Positions 27,662-37,588 of a DNA stretch of 64,000 nt are shown here, piece by piece. Below the pieces are notes generated by a model. It did no database searches. It was not told the origin of the DNA and saw only the letters and a list, made by a program, of their open reading frames with translations. The DNA lies in contig JAGZGB010000002.1 in assembly GCA_018367495.1 (NCBI GenBank), positions 1 through 64,000 on the forward strand. The letters run 5' to 3'. The position numbers were made by a program, and so were the translations under genes. This stretch comes from Veillonella sp. (lineage in GTDB: Bacteria > Bacillota_C > Negativicutes > Veillonellales > Veillonellaceae). The first letter of the stretch is position 1. Each line of letters starts with the position of its first letter.

Positions 27662-29689
27662 ATGAGTGAACAATTTTTTCTATCCCTACAACAAAATATA
27701 AAATTAATGCTTTGGGCTCCTATATTGAGCACCATCTTTCGAATTATATTCATGATTGTGTATAATCCTTACTCCACATGGAAAGGACGCTGGAAATCTG
27801 TATTGGGTTCATTGCGTTATGGTTTCTGGTGGGGCATGGATTTTGATGCTTATGTATTCTTACTACCTTTAGTATTGGTGACAATTCCTGCATTATTATT
27901 TGATGGGTATCATCAAATAGAAGATACTGTACGATTGGTAGGATTAACTATTTATTCTTGCGTATTATATGCGGCCTTTGCAGGAAAAATGATTTTCTAC
28001 AAACATTTCCATGATACGTATAACTATATGGTTCATTATGGAAATCATGCAGAAAAACATAATTTAATTGATGTATTCTTTAATCAAGATCGTGGAATGC
28101 TCGTCATTTTAGGATTGGTTCCTATTACGTTTATATCTTGGTATATGGGAGATTTATTTTTATCATTACCATCTATACCATATCCAACTATTGAAGAAAC
28201 TTGGCCTACTGTAGCTTGGAATATAGGGCTCGTAGCTGCCTCTGTTTTGGGGTTTTATTGGTTCCGCTATGGTGGAACATTATCTCATGATGATAAACCT
28301 GAGTGGGATACGATTCCTACAGTGGTAAAAGAGGATATATTCTTTGCTCGTGCTACTGTACCAGATCTATGTGCCTTAGAAACAGTGTTAAAACATCCAC
28401 TTCGTGATGAATATACTGCATCTGTTGAAGACATTGATGACGCGATTCACCGTATTGTTCCTAATGAATATAAAGATTCTTGGCAGGATTTGAGTACACC
28501 ACTTTATGCATTCAAGCGTGTTGCATCAGGTCCTCGTATTGATAAACCACAGCATATTTTCTTTATTGTTGGTGAAAGTATCCCTCAGTGGTCTCTTGAT
28601 GAACCTTATAAGGATCTCAATATATGCCCTGGTTTATGGGAATTTAAAGATAATCCTCATACGGCGCAAGTACCTAATTTTTTGCCTGCCGGTAATGTAT
28701 CTCGTCCATCTATTGTGAGTCTATTATCTGGCATCTATGATGCGGGTATGGAAATCAATGAACGGGAAACCTTCTGGCATGAACCATTGCCGACTTCTTT
28801 GGCATCTCAAATGAAGCGTTTAGGTTATGATACGATTTACTGGTATGGTGGTAATGCATCATACGGTAATTTTAATCACTTTGGTAAGGCTCAAGGTTTT
28901 GACCGTGTAGAAAGCGCTTCTATTTTTTGTGGTCCCGATGCACCTAAGACTTGGGTAGGTGTTTATGACCATGTATTTTTAGAACATATTGAAGAGAAAA
29001 TCAAATTATTAGAACATCCTACATTCCATTTTATTTACACTACATCTAATCATGGTCCTTATAAAATGGAGGATTCCTTATTAGATTATGATCCTGAGAA
29101 GGTTATGCCAAATCTTGGGGATGATTTAAAATCCAACAAGAAACGCAATAAGGAATTGGCTACTTATCGCTATAGTGATAGGGCGATTTTTAATTTTGTA
29201 AACGCTATGAAAGAGGCTTTTCCTGATAGTTTATTTGTTGTCACTGGTGACCATTCTAATCTATTTGGCTCTTTAAATAATACATCCTTAATTCAACGAG
29301 ACTATACCTTGCGAGATACATTCTGTACGGTAGGGCTGTTGCAACACCCTGCTTTCACCAAGGATATGATTACGGCGCCAATTGGCACGCATATGAGCCT
29401 CATGCCTACTATAATTGAAGCTATTGCGCCAAAGGGTTTTGAATATTATTCCATCGTACCGTCATTATTTGATGAACAGCCAGATACATTAGTTACACCA
29501 TATCAATGGATTACGTCTCATATGATGGGCGATGTTCGTATGGATTATGGTGAAAGCAACATACCATCCTATAAACCGATTGAGCCAATTCGCCCTATTG
29601 ATAATCACGGGGACGATGCGCGAGATTGGACATTATTGACTATGTGGTTTATTAACCATGAAAAGATATTGTTTTCTAAAAATAGATGA
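27662..29689 (+). CDS. LtaS/MdoB-like sulfatase-fold membrane phosphotransferase (second copy)
   Basis: 675 residues, paralogous in plan to the gene at 22086: N-terminal membrane helices followed by a catalytic domain. Motifs: FFIVGES (metal Glu), AGNVSRPSIVSLLSG, where the usual nucleophile Thr position appears to be Ser, and VVTGDHSNLFG (Asp-His metal site). The Ser substitution may alter activity or acceptor. It sits amid LPS glycosyltransferases, supporting a role in phospho-decoration of LPS. The C-terminus ends in an Asp/Arg-rich segment. Confidence 0.83.
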   Translation: MSEQFFLSLQQNIKLMLWAPILSTIFRIIFMIVYNPYSTWKGRWKSVLGSLRYGFWWGMDFDAYVFLLPLVLVTIPALLFDGYHQIEDTVRLVGLTIYSCVLYAAFAGKMIFYKHFHDTYNYMVHYGNHAEKHNLIDVFFNQDRGMLVILGLVPITFISWYMGDLFLSLPSIPYPTIEETWPTVAWNIGLVAASVLGFYWFRYGGTLSHDDKPEWDTIPTVVKEDIFFARATVPDLCALETVLKHPLRDEYTASVEDIDDAIHRIVPNEYKDSWQDLSTPLYAFKRVASGPRIDKPQHIFFIVGESIPQWSLDEPYKDLNICPGLWEFKDNPHTAQVPNFLPAGNVSRPSIVSLLSGIYDAGMEINERETFWHEPLPTSLASQMKRLGYDTIYWYGGNASYGNFNHFGKAQGFDRVESASIFCGPDAPKTWVGVYDHVFLEHIEEKIKLLEHPTFHFIYTTSNHGPYKMEDSLLDYDPEKVMPNLGDDLKSNKKRNKELATYRYSDRAIFNFVNAMKEAFPDSLFVVTGDHSNLFGSLNNTSLIQRDYTLRDTFCTVGLLQHPAFTKDMITAPIGTHMSLMPTIIEAIAPKGFEYYSIVPSLFDEQPDTLVTPYQWITSHMMGDVRMDYGESNIPSYKPIEPIRPIDNHGDDARDWTLLTMWFINHEKILFSKNR

Positions 29690-29755
29690 AAAATAATTAC
29701 ATATATGATTAACTATATATAGTTAACTACAGTATATATTTAAAGGAGGGTATCT

Positions 29756-30841
29756 ATGTTGATATTGAACGTAGTAGGCGCCAAAGTATGGGGCGGCGGA
29801 GAGCAATATGTATATGATATTTGCCAACAATTACAACAAAGACATAGGACTTCTCATATATTAGTAGACCAATCGAATGTAGATATACAAGCTCGCTATG
29901 CTCAAGTAGGACATGTGATGACTGGAAATTTATATACTTTGAAAGGTTTCTTATCTATAAATGCAGTAGCAAAAGAGGCAAAAGAAAAGAGTATTAATAC
30001 CATAATATGTCACTCTGGTAAATATATTTTGTTCTGTATTGCACTAAAACATTTAACAGGTGCTAAGTTAGTATTTATAAAGCATAATCTTGTGGCTGGT
30101 AAAACCGATTTATACCATAGATGGATTAATAAACAAGTTGATGCCTTTGTATGTGTATCTAAACTTGTTTATGATGACCTTATGACACCTGCCATTAAGA
30201 ATGCTAGCAAGTATCATATTGTGTATAATGGCATCAATCCAAATCGTTTTCTATCATTTACAGAGGAGGTGCCAATAATAGATAAGGTAACTACCTTTGG
30301 TTATAGTGGACGTATTACAGAGCGAAAAGGCTTATATTTAATTTTAAAAGCTCTTGAAGAAATCCATCTCAAGAATCCTACAGTACGCTTGATTATATCG
30401 GGAGCTGGTACAGAGGATCAAATCAAAAAGTTAATAAGTTACATGGATGGGCATCAAATGCATTCTTATGTTAAATTTATAGGCTTTACGCGAGATATTG
30501 AATACTTCTATAACTCCATTGATTGTCTATTATTGCCAACCATTACAAGAGAAGCTTTTGGTCTTGTTATTTGTGAAGCAATGTATTGTGGTGTGCCTGT
30601 TATTACAAGTGGTTCAGGAGCACAACGAGAAATTATTGATCATGGCAGTTCTGGATTTATTGTAGATCCATTAAACGAAGATACCTTACAACAAGCAATG
30701 GAACACGTAATGAGTGATTCTGTAGACTTACCAAATATCATTACTCATGCGCGGCAGGTTGTGGAGAAACGATTTATCGTTACTCGTGTTGCTGATGAAT
30801 TAGTTTCGATTATAGATAATTTACATTCCACTAATCATTGA
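29756..30841 (+). CDS. Family 4 (GT-B) glycosyltransferase
   Basis: 361 residues with the two-domain GT-B layout. The N-terminus has LNVVGAKVWGGGEQYVYDI, a glycine-rich acceptor loop. The C-terminal domain has FGYSGRITERKGLYLILKAL and the family EX7E motif in REAFGLVICEAMYCGVPVI. It is preceded by AAAGGAGG. It probably extends LPS core or O-antigen at the cytoplasmic face. Specificity is unknown. Confidence 0.88.
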   Translation: MLILNVVGAKVWGGGEQYVYDICQQLQQRHRTSHILVDQSNVDIQARYAQVGHVMTGNLYTLKGFLSINAVAKEAKEKSINTIICHSGKYILFCIALKHLTGAKLVFIKHNLVAGKTDLYHRWINKQVDAFVCVSKLVYDDLMTPAIKNASKYHIVYNGINPNRFLSFTEEVPIIDKVTTFGYSGRITERKGLYLILKALEEIHLKNPTVRLIISGAGTEDQIKKLISYMDGHQMHSYVKFIGFTRDIEYFYNSIDCLLLPTITREAFGLVICEAMYCGVPVITSGSGAQREIIDHGSSGFIVDPLNEDTLQQAMEHVMSDSVDLPNIITHARQVVEKRFIVTRVADELVSIIDNLHSTNH

Positions 30842-30882
30842 TAATATAGTTTGTCAGTTTTATTAGTGGATAGGAGTATAAA

Positions 30883-31827
30883 ATGGGATATTTACAAACA
30901 CAATGGCAGCGAGGTCGTAAGATTTACGGCAAGCGTAGTTGGAGGGAAACACGTCGCACTTTTCTCCATACAATACGCTGCATACGAAATAAACGAGAAA
31001 TAGAGGCACTAGAAAATTATTTTGCTAACTATACCTCTGATATCACTTTATTAGACCGACAGGTCGGTTTATTTGAGCTGATGACGCGATATTTTTTATT
31101 TAAAAGCTCAACACCGAAGGAACGATTAGAGGCTATCATAAATCATTTCGATTATTTGAAAGATGTATTTACAGATGAAGCAATTCGTGAAATGTACTCT
31201 GTAGATCCAGATAATATTTATGACGATGTGAGTCGTATGAATCGAGGTTTTATCGTATGGGAATCAGAAGACCTTGATATGGTGGCCCGTTTATATTATG
31301 GACCAGGTCAACGAAAAGAAGGTTTTTTGACCTTGTTATTAACGTTGGGTAAACAAGGCGTATATCATGCTAACTTCCGCTTTGGTAAAGGTTTTAATGG
31401 GGAGCCTTCCATGTGGATTGGCACGATTCAAGGGTATAAAGATGGTCTTGATAATGCTAAAATAGTTACTAAAAAGATGTTTGGGTATCGACCAAAAAAC
31501 TTTATTATGTTTCTCTTGCGTCATATAGCAGCCATTTGTAAGGTAGAATCTATCTATGCTGTATCTGATGAAGGTTTTTATGCTAATACACACTTAGTTC
31601 GCGGTCATCGTGCTAAAGTTGCAGAGCTAGATCCATTATGGGAGGAATCTGGTGGTGTAGTATGCAGCGATGAACGGTTTTTTAAAATTCCAGTGGAGGA
31701 ATACCGAAAACCTATCGAGGAAATTAAGTCACAAAAACGTAGTCAATATCGTAAACGCTATGATTTACTTGATCAATATGAACAAGAAATTCATGACCAT
31801 GTAAAGCCATTATTACGAGTAAAATAG
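30883..31827 (+). CDS. VirK/YbjX (DUF535) family protein
   Basis: 314 residues. Family landmarks are LLDRQVGLFELMTRYF, LYYGPGQRKEGFLTLLLTL, and FRFGKGFNGEPSMWIGTIQG near the middle, with the late ERFFKIPVEEYRKP. DUF535 members in enterics affect LPS/outer-membrane properties and resistance to antimicrobial peptides, but the biochemical activity is not settled. Location between LPS glycosyltransferases and a ligase fits an envelope role. Confidence 0.82.
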   Translation: MGYLQTQWQRGRKIYGKRSWRETRRTFLHTIRCIRNKREIEALENYFANYTSDITLLDRQVGLFELMTRYFLFKSSTPKERLEAIINHFDYLKDVFTDEAIREMYSVDPDNIYDDVSRMNRGFIVWESEDLDMVARLYYGPGQRKEGFLTLLLTLGKQGVYHANFRFGKGFNGEPSMWIGTIQGYKDGLDNAKIVTKKMFGYRPKNFIMFLLRHIAAICKVESIYAVSDEGFYANTHLVRGHRAKVAELDPLWEESGGVVCSDERFFKIPVEEYRKPIEEIKSQKRSQYRKRYDLLDQYEQEIHDHVKPLLRVK

Positions 31828-31900
31828 ACATCTATAAAGTAAAAGAGTTGTTAATATAATGAAAATTAGATTGTAACTATTTAGGGATAAAGGGGTTAGT

Positions 31901-33109
31901 ATGCAATCTTGGATACTTAAGAATTCGGAAATGGTACTGACGGTACTCATTTCGATTATGATATGTACAACAAGGTCATCCATGGCATTGGGAAATTTAT
32001 TATATGGTCTCATTATATTGATGACCTTAATAACTTGTTGGTATAGACGACATGAAATCTCTGTACCACAATCAATACGTCAATATGGTTGGGCTTATTT
32101 AGGCATGCTACTATGCGTATTGCCATCTGCATTAATCAGCACTGATATAGCGATGACTACTAAATATTTCTTTAATATTTGGATTTGGAAAGTATTAATC
32201 ATATTGCCAATCCTGTTATTTATTAAGAGTCCTCGTAAGTTATATGCTTTATTAATGGTATTCTTCGTATATATGGGGATTGATGGTATATCTGCTTTTA
32301 TACAATTATTAATAGGACATAATTTATCTTATGGGCGCGCCGGTGGTGTTGTTAATGGTTCTGTCATGGGTTTAGCTATGTTATTGACTTTTACATTCCC
32401 ATTGGCTCTCGTTGCTATGTTTGATAAGTTATTTCCTAAGTATGTGAGATTATCAGCTCTGTTTTCTACATTAGGTATACTATTAGGAATGTGGGGAAAT
32501 CAGAGTCGAGGCTCTTGGTTATTTAATGGTGCTAATGGTATTCTTATCACCTTACGTTATTGTTTTGTTAATATCCGTTACGTGTTGTTAATAATTGTAG
32601 CTGCTATAGGCATAGGATATGCATTTACTAGTAATCAATCTTATATGGATCGTTTAGGAAGTACTTTTAATATAACTACTGATGGATCAAACTTAGGCCG
32701 CATCTATGTATGGGAAGCAGATAAACAAATGATTATTGATCATCCTGTAACAGGAGTTGGTCCTGGTTTGTGGCAAAAAACATATCGAGAGCACTATAAA
32801 TTAAAAAAAGAAACTCAAAATTTAGGACATTCTCATAATAATCTATTACAAATAGCTTCTGAATCTGGAATATTAGGTCTAATTGGTTTCTTAGGATTCT
32901 CAATTTTTGTAATCTGTAAATCTCTGAAAAATTATATTAAAACAAGAAACCCTTATGATTTATCAATCCTTGTAGGTTTTATTAGTTACTTATTCCTATT
33001 CGGGTCTGTCGACTATACGTGGGGAAATTCATCTGGAATTCGCATCTTTTGGATTGTTATGGGTATTATGATTCAATTGAAAATAAATGAGAATAACAAA
33101 ATTGTTTAG
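31901..33109 (+). CDS. O-antigen ligase/polymerase-family membrane protein (WaaL-like)
   Basis: 402 residues with about 10-12 membrane helices. The Wzy_C-type periplasmic loop is visible: GNQSRGSWL, then NLGRIYVWEADKQMIIDHPVTGVGPG and the family-typical GHSHNNLLQIASESGILGL, which holds the conserved His. This motif set fits WaaL ligases, which join undecaprenyl-linked O-antigen to lipid A core, and oligosaccharide polymerases. Being at the end of the core-type glycosyltransferase run, ligase is my preferred reading. Confidence 0.82.
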   Translation: MQSWILKNSEMVLTVLISIMICTTRSSMALGNLLYGLIILMTLITCWYRRHEISVPQSIRQYGWAYLGMLLCVLPSALISTDIAMTTKYFFNIWIWKVLIILPILLFIKSPRKLYALLMVFFVYMGIDGISAFIQLLIGHNLSYGRAGGVVNGSVMGLAMLLTFTFPLALVAMFDKLFPKYVRLSALFSTLGILLGMWGNQSRGSWLFNGANGILITLRYCFVNIRYVLLIIVAAIGIGYAFTSNQSYMDRLGSTFNITTDGSNLGRIYVWEADKQMIIDHPVTGVGPGLWQKTYREHYKLKKETQNLGHSHNNLLQIASESGILGLIGFLGFSIFVICKSLKNYIKTRNPYDLSILVGFISYLFLFGSVDYTWGNSSGIRIFWIVMGIMIQLKINENNKIV

Positions 33110-33230
33110 GGATTATTTACTCATTATTTAATTGATTTTTATGTCTGATTTAAATGAGCTTAAAAATCAAAAAAACTACATAAAAGATAGATAAAATCTA
33201 TGTTTTTTCATAGTTTTAAACTTTTGAATA

Positions 33231-33239
33231 TGATACAAT
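33231..33239 (+). promoter_or_regulatory. Extended -10 promoter of the polysaccharide cluster
   Basis: TGATACAAT is an extended -10 (TGN-TACAAT) with no good -35, about 100 bases before the next start codon. It would produce a short leader ending at the terminator at 33278-33321. Confidence 0.5.
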
Positions 33240-33277
33240 ATAGGTAAATATTGGTACATTGTATTCGTAAGGTTTAG

Positions 33278-33321
33278 AGGTTGTTTTCTTAAAAATTGTA
33301 TTGAGAAAACAACCTTTTTTT
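33278..33321 (+). terminator. Leader terminator just before the first polysaccharide gene
   Basis: AGGTTGTTTTCT (33278-33289) pairs with AGAAAACAACCT (33304-33315), followed by seven T. It lies only 18 bp before the start codon at 33340 and about 170 bp after the previous gene, so it is in position to act as an attenuator of the cluster as well as a terminator of the upstream operon. Confidence 0.75.
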
Positions 33322-33339
33322 ATAGTTTGGGGTAGTAGT

Positions 33340-34776
33340 ATGAATCGTTCTGGATATAATAATCACAATAAGTTGCTTTTTAGCAAAATTATAGTGCTTA
33401 TAGCAGATTATGTTTCTATTGTTTTGGGGACATTAGCAGCTTATTATCTGCGGTTAAATTTACCAATTTTACCAGTTAGTCCACATTTTAAGGTAGATGA
33501 AATCTATGTATATGGCATTATACCTTTTGTATTTTTGTCTATATTACTTATTAATAATGCATATTCTGTGGTGTCTCCTTATTGGGATACTATGAAGAAT
33601 CTTTTCCGTAGCATCACTATTGGTGTGGTTGTATCTATTGTACTCATGTACACAGGCCATGTAATCAACGATGTTTCTCGTCTCTTTGTTGTTTTTGCCT
33701 ATGTATTTATGTTGCTATTTATCTTTAGCTTTCGTTTTATTACAGGCAAGATTCTTTCAAAGGCAGGATATTTAACCATACCAGTACTTCTCGTTGGAGC
33801 AGGCAAAACAGCAGAGCTTGTAAAAAAATCGTTGGATCGCATGCCAATTGCTACGTATAAAATCATTGGTTATGTAGATGATAATCCTAAATCTTTTACT
33901 ATTGCTAGGGAATACCCTTGTCTTGGTGCTTTTTCGGATGTTGAAAATGTTATCAAAGATACAGGTGTTCAAACAGTACTCATCTGTGCACCAGGTCTTG
34001 AGTCTAAAAAGCTAGTTTCTTTGATCAATCAATTACAGCTATTAGTAAAACGAGTAGCTTTTGTGCCTGAATTATTTGGTTTACCTGCCAGTAATATTAC
34101 GGCTCGTGGCATGATGGAAGAGCAAGCAGTTGTATTGCGTGTACAAAATAACTTGGCTCGTAAGTCTAACCGTATTATGAAACGTATTTTTGATATTGTA
34201 GCTACTGTATGTGGAGGCATCTTGATTTTGCCTATTCTAGCGATTGTAGCTGTATTGATTTATCTAGATTCTCCAGGGCCAATTGTATTTGGTCATAAGC
34301 GGGTTGGACAAGATGGGAAAGAATTCCCGTGCTATAAATTCCGCTCCATGGTGCCGAATGCACAAGAGGCATTGGAGGTGTATCTAAAGGAAAACCCTGC
34401 AGCCCGTGAGGAATGGGAACGAGATTTCAAATTGAAAGATGATCCTCGGGTTACAAGAATTGGTAAATTTCTTCGTAAAACGAGTCTCGACGAATTGCCA
34501 CAATTGTGGAATGTTCTCGTTGGGGATATGAGCCTTGTAGGTCCTCGTCCTATCGTGCGTGATGAAATCGTAAAATACGGAGACTATATAAACGACTTTT
34601 ACCTTGTGCCACCAGGAATTACCGGTGTATGGCAAGTTAGTGGTCGTAGCGATACTACCTATGAAGAACGTGTATTAATGGATTCTTGGTATGTTCATAA
34701 CTGGTCTGTTTGGATTGATATTGTGTATTTGTTAAAAACAGTGTTGGCTGTTGTTAAATCGAAAGGAGCTTATTAA
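33340..34776 (+). CDS. Polyprenyl-phosphate sugar-1-phosphate transferase (WbaP-like)
   Basis: Starts surface-glycan synthesis by moving sugar-1-phosphate onto undecaprenyl phosphate. 478 residues: five membrane helices including the re-entrant one, a nucleotide-binding-like middle domain ([20 protein letters not shown]), and the bacterial sugar transferase domain with [32 protein letters not shown] and VGPRP. Galactose-1-phosphate is a likely substrate by similarity to WbaP. ATG 33340 is chosen because the upstream in-frame TTG lies inside the terminator hairpin. It overlaps glf by one base (TAATG). Confidence 0.88.
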   Translation: MNRSGYNNHNKLLFSKIIVLIADYVSIVLGTLAAYYLRLNLPILPVSPHFKVDEIYVYGIIPFVFLSILLINNAYSVVSPYWDTMKNLFRSITIGVVVSIVLMYTGHVINDVSRLFVVFAYVFMLLFIFSFRFITGKILSKAGYLTIPVLLVGAGKTAELVKKSLDRMPIATYKIIGYVDDNPKSFTIAREYPCLGAFSDVENVIKDTGVQTVLICAPGLESKKLVSLINQLQLLVKRVAFVPELFGLPASNITARGMMEEQAVVLRVQNNLARKSNRIMKRIFDIVATVCGGILILPILAIVAVLIYLDSPGPIVFGHKRVGQDGKEFPCYKFRSMVPNAQEALEVYLKENPAAREEWERDFKLKDDPRVTRIGKFLRKTSLDELPQLWNVLVGDMSLVGPRPIVRDEIVKYGDYINDFYLVPPGITGVWQVSGRSDTTYEERVLMDSWYVHNWSVWIDIVYLLKTVLAVVKSKGAY

Positions 34777-35873
34777 TGAAATACGATTATTTAGTAGTTG
34801 GGGCTGGTCCATTTGGTGCTGTTTTTGCCCATGAAGCACATAAACGTGGAAGATCTGTACTTGTTATTGATCGTAGGGATCATATAGCAGGTAATCTGTA
34901 TTGTGAAAGCAAAGACGATATTAACATTCACGTGTATGGAGCTCATATTTTCCATACATCATTGAAGCATGTGTGGGAGTATGTGAATCAATTTGCTGAG
35001 TTCAATCACTATATAAATAGCCCTGTGGCGAACTATAAAGGTGAAATGTATAATTTGCCTTTTAATATGAATACCTTCTCTAAAATGTGGAATATTCGAA
35101 CTCCTAAAGAGGCACAAGACATCATTACCAAGCAACGAGCTGCTATTACAAGTGAACCTAAGAATCTAGAAGAGCAAGCTATTAGCCTTGTAGGTACAGA
35201 TATTTACGAAAAGCTCATCAAAGGTTATACGGAAAAACAATGGGGCCGTAAATGTACAGAATTGCCAGCTTTTATTATTAAACGTTTACCTGTCCGTTAT
35301 ACATACGATAATAATTACTTTAATGACCGATTCCAAGGTATTCCTATGGGCGGTTATACGAAGATGATTGAACGCATGTTAGAGGGCATTGAAGTCCGTT
35401 TGGGAGTAGACTTCCTCAAACATCGCGATGAATATGAAGCCTTGGCAGATAAAATCATTTATACAGGTCCTATTGATGAGTATTTTGATTACTCTGATGG
35501 TGTATTGGAATATCGGGGTCTTCACTTTGAAACAGAACGTCTTGAAGAGGAAAACCATCAAGGTGTGGCCGTTGTGAACTATACGGAAGGCGAAATTCCC
35601 TATACTCGCATCATTGAGCATAAACATTTTGAATTTGGTACACAACCTGTTACATATGTAACTAAGGAATATCCAAAGGACTGGAAAATTGGCGAAGAGG
35701 CCTATTATCCAGTGAATGATGTAAAGAATTTAGATCTTTACGCAAAATATGTTAAAAAGGCAGAAACGATTTCCAATGTTATCTTTGGTGGTCGTTTAGG
35801 GGAATATAAATATTACGATATGGATAAGGTTATTGCTAGCGCCTTATCATTAGTAGAAAAGGAATTAGCATAA
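34776..35873 (+). CDS. glf: UDP-galactopyranose mutase
   Basis: FAD enzyme interconverting UDP-galactopyranose and UDP-galactofuranose. The 365-residue protein has the N-terminal dinucleotide fold YLVVGAGPFGAVFAHEA with VLVIDRRDHIAGN, the substrate-lid region NVYGAHIFHTS-like (IHVYGAHIFHTSLKHVW), and the C-terminal GRLGEYKYYDMDKVIASAL, all hallmark Glf segments. It indicates that the polysaccharide made here contains galactofuranose. Confidence 0.96.
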   Translation: MKYDYLVVGAGPFGAVFAHEAHKRGRSVLVIDRRDHIAGNLYCESKDDINIHVYGAHIFHTSLKHVWEYVNQFAEFNHYINSPVANYKGEMYNLPFNMNTFSKMWNIRTPKEAQDIITKQRAAITSEPKNLEEQAISLVGTDIYEKLIKGYTEKQWGRKCTELPAFIIKRLPVRYTYDNNYFNDRFQGIPMGGYTKMIERMLEGIEVRLGVDFLKHRDEYEALADKIIYTGPIDEYFDYSDGVLEYRGLHFETERLEEENHQGVAVVNYTEGEIPYTRIIEHKHFEFGTQPVTYVTKEYPKDWKIGEEAYYPVNDVKNLDLYAKYVKKAETISNVIFGGRLGEYKYYDMDKVIASALSLVEKELA

Positions 35874-35931
35874 GCTCTGATTCTGTTGTAGGTATAAGTT
35901 TAAAAATCATCACTCATGTAGGAGAGTACTA

Positions 35932-36687
35932 GTGAATATTAAGATTTTAGTAGCCACCCATAAGAAATATTGGATGCCAGAGGACTCCGTGTACATGCCA
36001 ATCCATGTAGGTCGAGAAGGTAAAGAAGATTTAGGATATATTGGAGATAATACAGGAGATAATATATCTTTAAAAAATCCTAATTATTGTGAATTAACAG
36101 CTTTATACTGGGCGTGGAAGAATCTTGATGCGGATTATATAGGATTATGTCATTATCGTAGATATTTTATGTCTAAGAATAAGCCTTTTTTTGTTAAAGG
36201 TAATTGTAAAGATATCTTTTTATACAAAGATTATAAAAATGTATTGTCTAAAACGGATATTATTGTATCTCAAAAACGGCATTATTATATTGAGACCATG
36301 TGGAATCAATATATTCATGCACATAATGAACATGATTTAATTGAATTAGAAACGATTATACGAGATCAGTATCCTAGTTATTATAATGCTTTTGAAAATT
36401 TAAAAAAAAGAAAATGGGCTCATATGTTTAATATGTTTGTTATGAAACGAGATAAATATGATGCATATTGTGAGTGGTTGTTCTCTGTATTATTTAGTTT
36501 AGAGTCTAAATTAGCATTTATAGAGCCAAGGCTGTTTGGTTTTTTAAGCGAACGTTTATTAGATGTTTGGTTAGAGGCTAATAACTATTCTTATAGTGAA
36601 GTACCTGTTTCATTTATGGAAAGTCAGGATTGGATGGGTAAAGGATTAAACTTTATAAAGAGAAAGTTTGGGGTACATAATGGATAA
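35932..36687 (+). CDS. DUF4422 capsular polysaccharide synthesis protein
   Basis: 251 residues of the DUF4422 family, putative glycosyltransferases found in capsule and exopolysaccharide loci. Characteristic pieces are KILVATHKKYWMPED, GDNISLKNPNYCELTALYWAWKNL and the LCHYRRYF motif, then MFVMKRDKYDAYCEWLF. The start is GTG after AGGAGAG. It overlaps the following glycosyltransferase by 8 bp. Its AT-richness marks the beginning of the most AT-rich part of the cluster. Confidence 0.87.
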   Translation: MNIKILVATHKKYWMPEDSVYMPIHVGREGKEDLGYIGDNTGDNISLKNPNYCELTALYWAWKNLDADYIGLCHYRRYFMSKNKPFFVKGNCKDIFLYKDYKNVLSKTDIIVSQKRHYYIETMWNQYIHAHNEHDLIELETIIRDQYPSYYNAFENLKKRKWAHMFNMFVMKRDKYDAYCEWLFSVLFSLESKLAFIEPRLFGFLSERLLDVWLEANNYSYSEVPVSFMESQDWMGKGLNFIKRKFGVHNG

Positions 36688-37588
36688 ATTAGTAGCTGCT
36701 ATTGTTGTTACATATAATCGTAAGGATTTATTATTAGAGAACATAGAGTGTTTAAAAAAACAAAGTTTGTCAGATAATTTAGATATTATTATTATAGATA
36801 ATGCTAGTACAGATGGAACTGAATCTGCATTGCAACCATATATTTTAGATAAATCTATTATCTATATTAATACTGGTTCTAATTTGGGTGGTGCGGGAGG
36901 CTTTAATTTTGGAATAGGCTATGCTGCAAAACAACAATATAAATATTTATGGATAATGGACGATGATTGTATGCCTGAAAAATCAGCACTAAAAGAGTTT
37001 TTCAATGCTGATATGACTCTACAAGGGAATTATGGATTCTTGAGTAGCAAGGTGCTTTGGAAGGATCATTCTATTTGTACAATGAATGTACAAAGAAAAA
37101 CTATGTTTGAGAATATTAAAGATTTTTCAACTCCACTGGTCCCTTGTGTTATGGCATCATTTGTTTCTTTATTTATTCCTGTAGAAGTAGTTAAGAAATT
37201 TGGTTTACCCATAAAAGACTTTTTCATTTGGACAGATGATTGGGAGTATACGCGAAGAATATCAAGACATATTCCTTGTTATGTAGTAAATAATAGCGTG
37301 GTTATCCATAAATCTAATAGTAATATAGGTGCTCATATTTCAACAGATGTAGTGGAGAGGTTAGATCGGTATAAATATTTATATCGGAATGATGTATACC
37401 TGTACAAACGGGAAGGCATAAAGGGGTTCCTTTATGAATGTGTTAGACTGCTATATCATTCTTTAAAAGTTATTAAAGATGCTAAGAATAATAAATTTAA
37501 AAGATTATTATTAATTTGGCAATCTACTATACAAGGTTTTTCATTTAAACCATCTATTGAATATATCTCTGATGGAGAAAATAGATGA
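36680..37588 (+). CDS. Family 2 glycosyltransferase, likely galactofuranosyltransferase
   Basis: 302 residues: LVAAIVVTYNRKDLLLENIE, IIIDNASTDGTE and LGGAGGFNFGIGYA followed by YLWIMDDDCMPE. The GGAGGFNFG loop and MDDDCMP box are typical of GlfT2-like galactofuranosyltransferases and rhamnosyltransferase relatives. A glf gene two positions upstream supports galactofuranose as donor sugar. The ATG at 36680 follows GGGG at 6 bases. It overlaps both neighbours. Confidence 0.83.
   Translation: MDKLVAAIVVTYNRKDLLLENIECLKKQSLSDNLDIIIIDNASTDGTESALQPYILDKSIIYINTGSNLGGAGGFNFGIGYAAKQQYKYLWIMDDDCMPEKSALKEFFNADMTLQGNYGFLSSKVLWKDHSICTMNVQRKTMFENIKDFSTPLVPCVMASFVSLFIPVEVVKKFGLPIKDFFIWTDDWEYTRRISRHIPCYVVNNSVVIHKSNSNIGAHISTDVVERLDRYKYLYRNDVYLYKREGIKGFLYECVRLLYHSLKVIKDAKNNKFKRLLLIWQSTIQGFSFKPSIEYISDGENR

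Noticed and set aside
33301..33339. Upstream in-frame TTG start for the WbaP-like gene
   Set aside because: It falls inside the terminator hairpin; ATG 33340 downstream is consistent with the family N-terminus.
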